Source of the DNA: Amaranthus tricolor | Lineage: Eukaryota > Streptophyta > Magnoliopsida > Caryophyllales > Amaranthaceae | NCBI RefSeq assembly: GCF_026212465.1 | Contig: NC_080063.1 | Coordinates: forward strand, 20,021,297-20,085,296 | DNA: 64,000 nucleotides | Reading direction: 5' to 3' | Part shown: positions 13,472 to 33,579 of the stretch, in pieces | Layout of the letters: every line of letters begins with the position of its first letter | Numbering within the stretch: the first letter of the stretch is position 1 | Notes under the pieces: generated by a model | Told to the model about the DNA's origin: nothing | The model's input: the letters and a program-made list of their open reading frames with translations, nothing else | Databases searched by the model: none | Translations under genes and position numbers: made by a program

Positions 13472-13983
13472 GGAAAGTACTTGTTTTAAATCACAAGAAA
13501 GCAATAAAGTTAGAATCTTTTGGATGGAAACTATAAAATAAAGGAGAAAAGTTGTGTCTTTTCTTGTACTTCTATAAGATAAGATAAGAAATTAATACAC
13601 AACTTTTTAAAAAAACTAAGGAAAAAAAAGAAAATAGGAGTATTAATTGTATGGGTAGTAAAGTGAATGAGAAGTTTGTATTTAAATACAAGTTTTTGTT
13701 TGGCTTTGATTGGTCAAAGTATGGTTAACTTAGTTGTGTAGTGAAGTGTGTGAGAAGGTTTACTCGTTGTAATCAAACACGGCTCTATCTTTTTAATAAT
13801 AGAGATAGAAAAAGAGAATAATTTAATTATTATGAACTAATCTTATTTCTAATGACTTGAATGAGTGTGACATGATTGATGGATGATAAATGAGAATTCA
13901 ATTTGCAATTTTGGTGCTTGTGTATGAGATTACATAAGCATGTTGGAACTTGGAAGGTTAGTAGATAGAACACAATATGTAAG

Positions 13984-13984
<1 letters not shown>

Positions 13985-14020
<36 letters not shown>

Positions 14021-14021
14021 A
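13985..14021. repeat. (TTA)n microsatellite
   Basis: About a dozen uninterrupted ATT/TTA units lie about 0.5 kb upstream of the BPS1-like gene start. This is a simple sequence repeat seen directly. Confidence 0.95.
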
Positions 14022-14605
14022 ACTTCTTTCTTTTCATAGAAAGAAATTTTATAAGAAGTTGATCGGAAGTCGAGCAACAAATTGAGCACTCTCTTCCTTT
14101 AAAATACAAAATTGAGCACCCACACCCACATTTTTTTTGGAATTCAATCGTTTTACGTCTATTAACTTACCCTATGTTTTTAATACTCAAATAGTTGAAT
14201 GTTTTTTTTCTTTCACTCTTAAGAATATTATCTCTCACCAAATTGGACCCTTCTAATATTAATAGACCTCAAATATTTATTACTTTGATTTTAATTTCAT
14301 TTTTTATATTTTAAATCTCAAATTGAAGAAAATATAGAAAAACAGAACCAAAAAATTTTATAAATGTATTTTGAGTCCAATTGTAGTACCATCCTTAATT
14401 GGCACATTTCAGTATGTCTACAATATGCATGTGATTAGACCACATGTAAGGATTGATGCTGAACATGTATCATGTGAATTGTGAAGGTTTATTATTCCTT
14501 TTTAGTTTTGTTTAGAGATGAAGATAAGAAAAATTTAGGTTATGACATAAATAACTTTTAGAGTTTAGGATGAGATTTATAAAGTTAAATTTTTATTTGT
14601 ATCTC

Positions 14606-14660
<55 letters not shown>
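14606..14660. repeat. (AAT)n microsatellite
   Basis: About eighteen near-perfect AAT units. Read in the ATT phase they yield a poly-isoleucine open frame, which is an artefact of the repeat and not a gene. Confidence 0.95.
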
Positions 14661-14662
<2 letters not shown>

Positions 14663-14724
14663 TTGGTTTTCAATTTCTGGCTCGGAACATGCTTGTCGAT
14701 ATATGTTGTAAAGTTGGGATTTCA

Positions 14725-15180
14725 GGAGGCACTAATGGGACTTTCTTCAGAAGTCGGGAGAGATCTTAGACTTGCGAGTTTCCTACTATTTAATTGGCTT
14801 CGTAAAAAAGATGTTTGTGTGGATGTTACTAGAGGTTCACTCTTTGCTGGCACGGGAGTCTCCTCATGGGCACCGGTGCTTCGTTAACCAATGTTGTAAA
14901 ACGAAAGAGGAAGAGATATACTACTATTTTTTCAAAAAAAAAGAAGAAATACACTACTAAGTGTGAGGATATTGGCTATAAATTTATCCCCTTTACTTTC
15001 TCAACTTTCGGAGAGTTAGGTGAAGACGCACTTGACTCGTTATCAAAGATTGCATCGTTTTCTTTGAGTAACTCAAGTAGCACTAAATATAGAGCATATA
15101 TAATTTTCACATACTAGCTTTTTGTATTAAAAAAGGTGTGGATGCTCAGCTTGTTGTTCCACCCCTACCAATTTTTTGTA
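14725..15180 (+). pseudogene. Decayed fragment of a repeated plant protein family
   Basis: Two adjacent frames read like one protein with at least one frameshift near 14880-14900. The first frame has LLFNWLRKKDVCVDVTRG and SLFAGTGVSSWAP. The second has KRKRKRYTT, then CEDIGYKFIPFTFSTFGELG, EDALDSLSKIASFS and, after a stop, FCIKKGVDAQLV. I remember this string of motifs from the C-terminus of a high-copy family of uncharacterised, retroelement-associated proteins in plant genomes, but I cannot name the family. There is no start codon context and no 5' part. It is non-functional as it stands. Confidence 0.45.
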
Positions 15181-16169
15181 AAGTTTCCTTCAATAAAATG
15201 GACGGTTTACAAACATATGAAATATAATAGAGAATTAGTACAAATAATGTTACATAAAAATAAGTTAAATATAGAAGCCAAAAAAACTTTAATTTAATTA
15301 AATATTTTAAAAGTAAGTTCAATTTATCAAAACGAAAAAATATAAATATAGTACAAGACCTAACATAGAAATCGTTGATAAATTTGTACATCATTTATTT
15401 TAAAAATAAGTTAAATAATTTTATAATCAAATATTATCCTTTTTGATTGTTTAGATTCCGATGAATTTAAACAATTAAGAAATAAAATTGTAGTCCGATC
15501 CAAATCTATACTTCAAGCTAAGCAATAAAAATGTGTTATAGGGATCCAACTTTAATTTCGCGACAAATATAGCTAGAAAATGCTTTTATTGCCACCTAGC
15601 GACATATATTTTTTCGCCAATTTGACGACTAATAAGATTTTTTTTTTTGTGGCCAAATCATCATATATGTATGGAAAAAATGGTTAAACTTGATCACAAT
15701 ACTTGATAAATTATGGAGCATGGTGATGAATATACCCCCAAAAATTGGTATTTTGGCATTAATAATTGTATGATTGAAAGAAATACCGTACCTTGGTGGC
15801 TTGGCATATGAATTGTATTGTATGCATTTCCTAGCTATTTATAATTTCAATATGATGTGATGATAATATTGATGGAGTATTATTAAGGGTTTGACTTAAA
15901 AGATACATACATGATACATGTATGATGTATCCGATGCTCAAAATCTGACATTCATCCAATAAATAAACATCTGATGACTTAATAATTAAAGCCAACATCT
16001 TTTGGATATACATATTGAAAATTATAGTCACTTACCATCTTATCTATGCTTTTAACATTAAGCTTTGGTTGTACTAACCCTGATTTGTTAGATATTTTAT
16101 TATACCCTTTATTAAAAAGGACAAAAAAAATTGTTTAATTTCCAATTTTTTTGTCTCTTCTAACGGTAT

Positions 16170-16290
16170 GACATTGTCTTTCTTTTGTTCGTAGTTAATA
16201 ACCGCGAACAAATAATTTTGACTTTTTTTAGACCAATACTTTTGTTCGCTGCTAGTAACTGCGAACTAACTTAACCTTAGGCTCGGACAT
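16170..16290. mobile_element. Fragment of MULE end with two palindromes
   Basis: Two copies of the palindrome that marks the ends of the two MULEs in this window occur here: TTCGTAGTTAATAACCGCGAA and TTCGCTGCTAGTAACTGCGAA, each running into an aac or aaca tail. They are about 58 bp apart from start to start. No transposase sequence is seen next to them, so this is a solo end or a deletion relic of the same family. Confidence 0.6.
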
Positions 16291-16718
16291 AGAAACGATT
16301 ATTTTTGGAATTAAATTTACTCAAATTTTATTTTTTATATATATTTTTTTTCTTATTTGTTTAACATTTTCAATTACTGATTTGTGTGTTCTTAATAATA
16401 AATTGTTAGAGCATGATTAAGCCATCCAAGATGGAATAATGAGCATATATAATTTGTGGAAATGATGCAGTGGCAACACAGATGGTAGAATACCAGTAAC
16501 CTCAACCAGGGAATCCTTGAATGCAATGGACCTTCCAATCAAAACTAAGTGGCATCCTTGGTTCGTCAAGGGCGAGATCAGACCCTTTTTTTTTTGGGTA
16601 ACGATTAGAGTTTATCACATTCTGTGCATAAATGATGAGAATCAAATATCTATTATAAAATTGAAAGTGAATAAGCAAATCCATAATTGTCGAATTGAAA
16701 TCTAAAACACAAATTCTT

Positions 16719-16962
16719 GTGAGAGATAGTGTCTTTGAGAGACCATCTCTAATTGGACCGACCCATTTTATATTTTTTAAAATATTGTAAGTAGGCATTA
16801 AGAATGATATAAGTAGACAATTAAAATATTAAAAGTATACATTAAGGATATGGTAAGTAAGGATTAAGGATGATGTAAGTAGGCATTAAAAATATGATAA
16901 AAAAATATTAATCTTTAATGGGTTGAACTTGAGATGCGTCTCTCAAAGAGACGGTTTCTCAA
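16719..16962. mobile_element. MITE with about 30-bp terminal inverted repeats
   Basis: The left end TGAGAGATAGTGTCTTTGAG continues AGACCATCTC. The right end, read on the minus strand, is TGAGAAACCGTCTCTTTGAG continuing AGACGCATCTC. The interior is AT-rich with loosely repeated aagtaggcattaagga-like units. It is about 244 bp and non-coding. The superfamily is not assigned. Confidence 0.65.
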
Positions 16963-18161
16963 AAGACTAACTAACACTTAAATTGATTTCCCAATTTTGA
17001 AATTAAAGTTCGAGTGGAATCAATTTGAATCAATCTTTAGACATGATATTTGTATATGACTAAATGTTGTTTGTATGCCAAATTATGTTGGAGGATACAC
17101 AAAAGAAAATGAAGGAAAATTGAGATTTGCAAGTGCAAGAGGAGCAGGGCATCAAGTACCCAGCTTTCAACCTATTAGAGCCCTTGCATTCATCTCTCAC
17201 TTTCCTCTACCTAATACTTCTAGAACTATAATTTTTTGATTCTTTTTTTTATTTTTTTATTTTTTATTTTTTAAGGAGACTCCTTAGAATTTAATCAAAA
17301 AAATTAACCTTAGAAGTTCTCAAAATGAGAAATATTCGAGTTCTTAAAAGAAGTGCAAAAATCAGAGATTAATACTTTTTCATTGCTTTATAGAGTTGTC
17401 GTGACAAAAGATAGTTGATATTCAAGTTAAAAGAGAGTGATTTATGGACTTCTGATCATTTTTAAAATTTTAATTTTTTAATTAAATTTTAGAAACAAAT
17501 TAATGGTATCAGTAATGTTCTCCATTTTGACCTTAAAACAAGTAGTGTATTATGCCTAAATGATGAGATTGTGCAGGATAATACAAGTTTTACATGAAAC
17601 AAGCTTTACAGCATAATCTACTTAATTCTTCTATATAAAATATGAGATTTTCTAATCCAAATGCATAAGTTTAACTATCTTTTTTCCATCCATAAAACAT
17701 TTGCTAGTCTTTAACTTAGAACAACCCGCCGGACGCCCTGATTGTAAGAACGTCAAAAAAAAAATTGAGAGCTATTGTAAACCCAAATGGTTAAATCGAG
17801 TAGCGAAGACGACCTGATTGTAAAATTAATGAGAATATGCCCAAATTACTTGCACTCAGACTCAACTAATATGTTATCCAGTTTTTACAAATGAAAAGAC
17901 ACACATGTTCACAATTTGAGTAAGATATTATACTACGGAGTTTTCTAGCAGGAATCGGAAAGAATTCTATGAGCATTTTCATTTTAAAAAAAGGGTTATG
18001 AATCAGAAACTACATTCAAAGTTAACGTATTATACAGTATCAGAACTGAACTTACAACTTACAACTTACAACTTACAAGGCTGCCTTTGCAAAATACGCC
18101 GTAGCAATTAAGCTCTCTTCAAGCAAGAAACAGTTTGGAGACGCTTTCTGTACATGTCTAT

Positions 18162-26320
<8,159 letters not shown>

Positions 26321-28424
26321 TTTGTTAACTCTCTTGAATTTCCTATGTTTTTCTTGTTTCTCTGTTTTATTTATCGTGAAAAAGGGATGGAGATCCAAGT
26401 ATGGAATGTTTGGAAATAGGGGAAGGGAGAGAATGTGCGAAACATAACGAAAACTGGTAGGAACTACTATAAGAAAGTAAGAACCAGGGTAGAGGGAAAG
26501 GAGGGTGTCAAGTTTGACTTTTGACTATAAATGTCGGGTCAAATTAAATTCGAATCTATTTAGGTGGTGACCAGAATTTCTATGCGTAAATGCATGTTTA
26601 GCATATGTGTATGTAAGAAATCCCTAACTAACAACATTGTTTAGATTTAATATCTCACTAGAATCCATTTAAAAAGTTTTTAGTAGTGTTTTGAATTGGC
26701 CGTTAATATATGTAAATTAGTGGTATAATTATAATTATAAGTTGACAACGGGTGTATATTACTATGGATAATAAATTCATATATACACAGATGTATAAAG
26801 GGATATGTCTTAATTACTTTACCATGAAGTTGAACATGGGTAATCATGGAACTTCCTTGCCAATTTGCGTATAGATACCTTATTGTCGTTAGTCATTATT
26901 AATCATCAATGCTAGTTGCTATTACCACATTCTACAAATAGGTCATTTAAGCTATCAAGCAATTTTTCATCACTAGACACTAAAGGATAGCCCTAAAAAT
27001 GTTAAAAAGGCATGTACATCACCTTTGTTATTCACATTGAAAGAATTATTGATATTAGGACACCAATCTAAAGTAAGTGGGTGTTAAATCGAGTTTAAGA
27101 GTTAAAATCTATAGGAAAATAGATGCGTAAAGTAGAATTGCAGTAAACTATTTCTTAACATCTAAACAGAATTGCATGTATATGATAATATGAATTATCA
27201 GATTTAGAAGAATATCATACCCTTGATGCATGAATTTCACGCTATATAATCGGATATGAAATATACCAAAAAGGGATAATAGAACGTCAAATATCATTCC
27301 TCTAATGTTGGTCCACAAGCATCGAACGAATCACCATGCATGCTAGTGCGGAATAAGAAAAACCCATTTTCTCATTACTTTTTAGGTGAAGAATATGAGT
27401 ATGTAGAGAATACTAGGTTGAACCTTGCTTCAAGCAATTGTTAGATTTATTTATGAGAGAGGTTATGGGTAGCGTTTTAGTCGTTTTATCTTTCGAATGA
27501 CGCATTGAAATGAAATAATCAAAATAAATTATTTTTCTATTAAAACATTATTGATATCAAATTCTGAAATTTTTTGTTGAAAGTAATTACTCTATTTGAA
27601 ATTTATAACAGATTAAGGTTATTTTTTAAGTTGGTTTTGTCTTTTGGAAGTATAATAATAATAATAATAGGTCTAATACTTTGACCAAGTACCTAATCTT
27701 CAACTTCATTTTAGGATAATGTTTTTAAAAAGCTACGACTTTAATTAGTTGTATATGTTTTTTTTAACAACGATATGAACAATTAAACAATGTAGACTAA
27801 CATGCATACATTTCTTGCACATGGTAAGCAAAAGCTAAGACTTCAAAAAATCAATAATTATAATACTTTCTTTTGAATTTCCACCATATAATAAAAATTT
27901 ATGTACATTTTATTTTATTTATTTAGCGGGACAAAGAGGATTCAATATAATGATATCATTCCATTGATTCAAGCACTTTACAACATGTTGTACAACTTTT
28001 GATGAATTAACAATCATGATAGATCAACCTAATTAAATAACATTTATTAATTGAATTGAATCAAATTATAGAAAGGAAAATCAAATAATGAATATTTATA
28101 AAATTTCAACTAATAAATAAGTTATTATTATTTAAACTAAATTCAAATTAAGTAAATTAATTTAAGAAGATAGAGCAATCCCTTTATACACTAATATCTA
28201 ATTTTCTACAATATCTTTTATCAATTTCCTAGAAAACCACAAGTTGCATAGAAAGTCAACTAGGATGTACATTCATCAATTCGTTATTTTGAATTTGTTG
28301 TTATTAATTTTAAAAAGTTTTAAACTGATAATGAAAAAAACTCATTTAAATTAAGAAAACATTAATTCTGCTAAAAAATTATCTGATAATTCAGTTAGTC
28401 ACGTTGAGGAGATTGAAAACTAAC
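26321..28424. other. Sequence between the two GFAT first exons
   Basis: 2.1 kb of AT-rich sequence. It must contain the promoter and leader for exon 1a just above 26320. If the upstream exon is used, the whole stretch is intron. I see no copy of GFAT exon 2 or any later exon here, so the upstream exon cannot belong to a separate complete gene. No other ORF or clear repeat is recognised. Confidence 0.6.
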
Positions 28425-28683
28425 CTTTATAAATGAAGTTGATCAAATTATGAACATTGCCTTGATTTCGAAAAACCAAAGGAAATGGAGAATGAAGACT
28501 ATAATGATATTGTTGAACACCATTATTATTGCATTGAAGATGAAGATGAGAAGAATCAAAGGAAATTCCAGCAGAATCATAACCACGATATTCCAAACGT
28601 TGCAAAGCATCCAAAAGAAGTTGGATAATGTATCCCCTTTTCCTACTTACATTGTAGTTTATGTATCCAAATATCCCACACAT
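28425..28683 (-). CDS. GFAT: Alternative or duplicated first exon of GFAT (exon 1b)
   Basis: It encodes 86 codons plus one base, starting [20 protein letters not shown] and containing [17 protein letters not shown] and [20 protein letters not shown]. That is the glutaminase start with catalytic Cys2, clearly homologous to exon 1a. It is followed by an intact GT donor (aaag|gttagt) in the same phase (1) as exon 1a, so splicing to exon 2 at 25154 would keep the frame and give a 695-residue protein. The variable segment after GISFDSS is 11 residues longer than in exon 1a. No stop or frameshift is present, so the exon looks maintained. Either it is an alternative promoter/first exon, or the surviving 5' end of a tandem GFAT duplicate. 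Confidence 0.75.
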
Positions 28684-28759
28684 TTTTATTTATTTTTGTT
28701 TTTATTTTTTTATTTTTATTTTTATTTTTTCTTAATTACAAATATATCTAGGAAGTACT

Positions 28760-28767
28760 ATTTATAG
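28760..28767 (-). promoter_or_regulatory. Candidate TATA box for GFAT exon 1b
   Basis: On the minus strand the sequence reads TATAAATA, within ctataaatag. It lies about 80 bases upstream of the exon 1b ATG, with an A-rich leader (aaaaataaaaat runs) between. The spacing would allow a leader of about 50 nt. It is a good match in an AT-rich region, so chance is possible. Confidence 0.45.
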
Positions 28768-29814
28768 ATAGAAGAGGATTGAGCTAATATTTATGACCAT
28801 GGATGGTATTTGTTCATTATAGTGGCACTTTTTTTTCTTTATTCTAAAAAATCATTGGATGTTACATGTGTTTATTTATGTATTAAACAAGGAATTTAAT
28901 TAGATTTTATATGTTTCAATTTGTAGATTGTTTAAGGGACTTAGATAAAGACATGAAGATGTAGTTAGGAAACTCGTGAACAAAGAATCTTTTGACTATT
29001 CTCATATTATTTCTTAATTAAAAGAAATAATATTATTAAAATAAGTCTACTTAATAAGTTTTAAAAACATTTATTCCACTTATTGGCTCTTAAATTAATC
29101 TAATGAGTGTGAAAATGATTTAAAAATAGGCATGGATATGTTTTTAAAAAAGGACTGTGAAACTAGTCTTAATTTAATTAGTTACACTCATAAGTTTATG
29201 TCTTTTAAAACATTAAAATTTATCCTGAATTAAGTGTACTCTTATCTTATTCCTAAGTCTTAAAAAGCAATAATTATTCTCATAAATTAAATTAATTACA
29301 ATTCATTTAAAACAATTATAGCTCCTCCATATATATTAGTTATGCTCCTAAGTCATTCAAAACAATAAATTTACTCGTAAATTAAATTTACCTTTAAATA
29401 TTATTATTGAGTCTTGTTACAGTTTGAGTATGTATCAATACCAATTTTCACATATAAGGCTCTAGATTTAGTTTTTAGATGTGCTCCCCTATCTCTCCTT
29501 TTCTCTCAATCTCAGCGTACCTTGTACAAAAAAAATTTATTATTACAAATTATACATATTATGAAATTTTAGCTTTTAGTTGCATTGATTTCTTAACATA
29601 ATATTAAATATGTATAATAATATTATCTTAACTATTATAGAATATTTATATTTGTACACGACTCATCATAGCCAAAACACATCTGAAATTAGATTTCATT
29701 AGTTGGGTATGAACTCACAACGCGCAGCTCTTTATAAGATCTTTTAACATAAGACAATATGAGAGCTAAAATTCAACAACTAAAACCACAATAAAATAAA
29801 GAAAAAATTACCTT

Positions 29815-30235
29815 AAATAATTCAATCTTTTATGATTTTTCTACAATAATTCCACCTATTGATTAACTATAAATAATTCTAACTTTAGGGGTATTTGTTT
29901 AGAGTAAACTTTGGTAACCCGATAACCTGTTATAGTAAGTTATTCACCAAAAAAAGTAAATTGAAAATTAATGTAAAATTAGAGAAAAATTTTGAAAATT
30001 CACATAAAAAATTCTGAATAATTAAAAAAATCAGAAAAATTTTTTAAATATTTTTTTCACATTGTTTTCAACATTTTATATAATTTATCTTTTCTTTTAA
30101 AGAAATAAACTTGTTATAACAAATCATCGGGTTACCAGGTTTACTCTAGGAAAATACCTTCTAAAGTTGAGATTATTCATGGTTAATCAATATGTGAGAT
30201 TATTGTAGAAAAATCATAAAAAGATTGGATCCATA
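29815..30235. mobile_element. Foldback element with about 120-bp arms
   Basis: 29819-29936 is an imperfect reverse complement of 30112-30232. The left arm has ttttctacaataattcc, attgattaactataaataat and gtttagagtaaactttggta. The right arm has taccaggtttactctaggaa, attcatggttaatcaatatg and attattgtagaaaaatcat. The spacer is about 175 bp. No coding potential is seen. Confidence 0.75.
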
Positions 30236-30440
30236 TATTAGCCTACTTCTTTAATTGATTACTTTAAGATCGTAAGTGATCGTTTTAAGGTTATAAGTAA
30301 TCACTCTAAAAACTATAATAAATGATTATTTTAAAATTATAAGTAATCACTATAACGTTATAAGTAATCACTTTAAGACAAAAAGTGTGTGTATTGGGTC
30401 TGTCCAATAAAAATAATCTCACTGTGAGACCGTCTCATTT
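30236..30440. repeat. Dispersed repeat with internal taagtaatcac units
   Basis: Several copies of ttataagtaatcac(t)-like units lie about 27-30 bp apart. They are followed by a terminal block, gtctgtccaataaaaataat, then ctcactgtgagaccgtctca. The same terminal block recurs at 42505-42590 inside an intron of the RETICULATA-related gene, so this is a dispersed family. Confidence 0.5.
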
Positions 30441-30560
30441 AAGAATTTGTGAAAAATAAAACCTTCTTAAAAGAGAATTTGTGATTTACAATTGTACTAA
30501 TTTGACAAAAGTGGGCCAGTATATGGGCAAATCAATTACCCAACCGAACGGCCCAAGCCG

Positions 30561-30569
30561 ATAATAAGA
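30561..30569. repeat. 9-bp target site duplication, left copy of MULE-1
   Basis: ATAATAAGA lies immediately before the element end GAAAATTTAAAAC. The same nine bases follow the right end at 34902-34910. Nine bases is the diagnostic duplication of Mutator-like transposition. Confidence 0.9.
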
Positions 30570-30672
30570 GAAAATTTAAAACAAATAAACAAAAAATTAA
30601 AAAAAATTTTGTTAAGTTTTGAAACTATTTTCCAAGATAAGCAGCTTTTTTCCAAATCTGTGGTTTGGATAT

Positions 30673-30806
30673 GTTTGCTATTACTAACAGCGAACAAAGA
30701 CAAGAGGTTAAAAATAGTCAAAGAGTCTGTTCGCTGTTACTAATAGCGAACAAGTACTTTGACTATTTTTGAACTTAAGTCCTTGTTCGCTGTTAATAAC
30801 AGCGAA
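30673..30806. repeat. Left subterminal palindrome array of MULE-1 (three units, 56-bp period)
   Basis: Units at 30673-30695, 30729-30751 and 30785-30806 are imperfect 21-23-bp palindromes of the form GTTCGCTGTTACTAATAGCG plus AAC. Their starts are exactly 56 bp apart. They are likely transposase-binding sites by analogy with subterminal repeats of other DNA transposons; this is inference. Confidence 0.85.
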
Positions 30807-31480
30807 TTGAGTCGAGTTCAATTAAACAGCAGCTCCTTCCTTCCTCTATTTCCCCCAAATCAATTAAACCCTAAAACCCAGTGCAACTAATCCTTTCTCT
30901 TTTTCCTCCATTAAAACACCTTCAAACCTTCAATTAATCTCTCCTTCTCCGAATCCAACACTAGTAAAGTGGTCTAACATATACTTGGAGTTGTGTAAGG
31001 TATAAATTTCTTTGTTTTTTTGTTATTTTATACGAAAATTAGGATTTTATGTAATCTTCAATATTTGTTTCAAATGCAGGGCATTACTTGTAAAATCACT
31101 ACTCATTTAGTTCGATTTAAGCTGATTAAGGTAATGCATTAGTTACTTTTTAATTATTTGTTTATTTTTTTTATTATGGTCGAATAACTTTAGTTCTTTG
31201 ATGTGGATAATGTATTGAATGTACTTGGTGGATTTTTTACTTAGTTATTTCATCACAACTTATTTGAATTAATAATAATGTACTTAGTTACTTGTTGATT
31301 ATATTGATTTAGCTTATGTAAATGTAGGGAGTTAATTATGTATGTTGATTTTGTTTTGTATATTGATTATATGTAATTAATTGATTTAGTTTAAATAATT
31401 ATATAAATGTAGGTAATTAATTATGTATATTCGAGAATGTACTTGGTGATGAAGTTGATTTTGTATGTATTCATGTAGAA

Positions 31481-33480
31481 ATGACATCATTTCGTGTGAC
31501 TATTGTATGTTTTTGGAATGGTTCCATTCATACAAGTAGTAACAAGGTTGTGTATGTTGGGAGTAAACGTAAATTGTTTGCATGCAACTCAAACATGGAT
31601 TTCAATGAGTTTAAGCTTCTTGTATGTTCTAAGATTGGAATTGACACCACACAAAGTACTGTTAATTTAAGTTTTATATACTACATGAGTGGTGAATGGT
31701 TAGTTTTTCCTGTTAAGGATGATGATTCTGTAGATGCTATGTGAGAGCGTTCAAAGGCTACATCTATTCCCTCTTTGGAGTTATACGTAAAAGTGGTACC
31801 CCTAGGCAATCAAGTTGTGAATGTTACTTCCAATTCTTCTCTTACGCCTATGCCTATTTTAACTGAAGATATTCAAAATTCCTTTGTTCCTTCCCCATCT
31901 TCTACTCCTTTCCGAATCCCCTCAAACTCAAGTGCCAAATGATGGGTCTGTTAGTTTAGGAGAAAGTACTGAGTTTGTACTTTAGTATGATGGTATTGAG
32001 AGTAATTAGCTTGTTGATGATCCTTCTGAGGATGATATGGATACGGATGAGGATGCCCTAGCTAATGACATAATCCTAGGCAACATTCCTACAATCGTTG
32101 CTCATACACCTTATGCCCTATGTCCATCTCTGGATGAATATGTAGAGGACAACTCTTGGAGGACTTGGGTTTGTGATACCACCTGCACCGAAGATAGGGA
32201 GCTTGAAAAGGTATGATATTTGATAGTAAGGAAGCTTTGTGATACCACCTATGTCTATCATATTCGTAGGAATGTAAAGTATAGAACAAAGAATTCTAAC
32301 CAAACTTCTTTATCATTGAAGTGTAAGAGGGGATGTACTTGAAAACTAAGGGCTAGGCAAAATCCTTATTCAACCTCATGGTTTAATTCAAAGTACAACG
32401 AAAAGCATGGGAATTGTGTGTTGGGTAGTGATGCTGTGTCAGCTGAACATATTCACTTGACGTCCTCTATGATTAACAATGTGATTAGGAATTGTGTTTT
32501 CAAAAACCCTTTGCTTAAGGTGTCTGTCGTTCGACAGATGGTGAAATGATTTGGGATAGAGGTCACTTACAAGCTAGCATGGTGTGCTAAGCAACAAGCC
32601 CCATTTTCCATTTATGGTACATGAGAGGATTCATATTCTCTTCTTCCACGCTTTTTGAAAGCATTGCAACAATCTAACCTGGGCATAGTAGTTGAGTAGT
32701 TCTTTAAGGAAGACAATGACGTGGGTGTGTATGCACGTCCTAATATTAGAACCTTTCAATGTGTCTTTTGTGCCTTTAGACCTAGCATAGAGGGCTTCAA
32801 GTTTTGTAAACCTCTAATCACCATTGACGGTACACACTTTTATGGTAAGTACCGTCATATCTCATTGACTGCGATTGCACAGGATGGTGATAAGGGTATC
32901 TTTCCACTTGCATTTGCCTTGGTTGAGAAGGAATGCATAGCTGCATGGTCTTAGTTTATGGCGTATATTCGTAAGCATGTAACACATAAGATGGGATTGT
33001 GTATTATCTCTGATGCGGGCATTTTAACGACCATGGAGGAGACGGAATGGCAACCAACATACTCTTATCATAGGTTATGCTTACATCATTTGCTTAGTAA
33101 CTTTAACCGTGCTATGGGTAATGTTCAACTTAAGAAGTTGTTTGGTAAGACTGTTGAGCAAAGATAGCATGCTAAGGTTGTTGCGCTTGAGGGAAATTAG
33201 GGTTGCGAAACGAGAGGCTCTTTTTTGGATTGATCAAGTCATTGATATGTCTAAGTGGTCATTGTGTCATGATGGGGGTCATAGGTATGGTGTGACTAAC
33301 ACCAACTTAGTTGAGGTCTTCAACTTTGTAATGAAGGGTGTAAGGTTCTTGCCATTAACTACATTAGTTGAATTCATGGTAAGGGAAGGCCTAAGTCTAA
33401 GAGGATTGCTAACGAAATGGACGAAGAAAGAAGGAAACGTATCACTTGTCGGCGTTGTGGAGGCCTAAGGTCACAACACT
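31481..33480 (+). pseudogene. MULE-1 transposase pseudogene with PB1-like N-terminus
   Basis: It starts MTSFRVTIVCFWNGSI; the N-terminal 90 residues resemble the PB1-like domain of plant MULE transposases. Then come the DNA-binding LKCKRGC region, HIHLTSSMINNVIRN and IEVTYKLAWCAK. The MULE catalytic core follows, with PLITIDGTHFYGKYRH (first Asp of DDE), PLAFALVEKECIAAW, IISDAGILTTMEE, LCLHHLLSNFNRA and NLVEVFNFVMKG (candidate Glu). It ends with a zinc-binding CRRCGG segment. Many stops and frameshifts interrupt it (first stop after codon 87 at about 31742, others near 32340, 32550, 32620, 32950, 33165), and the usual Arg-His after the second Asp is missing. The related copy in MULE-2 keeps most of the first half open. 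It cannot encode an active enzyme. Confidence 0.88.
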
Positions 33481-33498
33481 ACAACTTGCACATCCAGG

Positions 33499-33526
33499 TT
33501 ATTATTATTATTATTATTATTATTAT
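33499..33526. repeat. (ATT)n microsatellite inside MULE-1
   Basis: About nine ATT units just after the end of the transposase-like reading. They apparently sit in an intron or spacer before the plant-mobile-domain remnant, because an acceptor-like ttgcaacag follows at about 33572. Confidence 0.85.
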
Positions 33527-33579
33527 AGACATACACTTATATCGTTACTTACTATTCTTAATTGCAACAGTGCTACAAA

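Larger units (their letters stand above)
13505..18161. other. Repeat-rich intergenic region
   Basis: About 4.7 kb with no intact gene. It includes the promoter side of the BPS1-like gene (13472-13900), two trinucleotide microsatellites, a decayed protein-coding fragment (14725-15180), a fragment with MULE-end palindromes (about 16170-16290), a MITE (16719-16962) and otherwise AT-rich sequence. The last few hundred bases before 18162 are the probable 3' UTR of the GFAT gene. Confidence 0.6.
28684..30560. other. Intergenic, AT-rich
   Basis: No gene is seen. It contains the presumed exon 1b promoter at its left edge, the foldback at 29815-30235 and repeat sequence at 30236-30440. It ends at the MULE-1 target duplication. 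Confidence 0.6.

Noticed and set aside
14570..14887. 105-codon ORF starting with a poly-isoleucine run
   Set aside because: The N-terminal half is only the (AAT)n microsatellite read as Ile. The C-terminal part belongs to the decayed fragment listed separately.
28450..28767. 105-codon ORF on the plus strand
   Set aside because: It is the antisense of GFAT exon 1b and a T-rich leader; composition, not coding, explains it.
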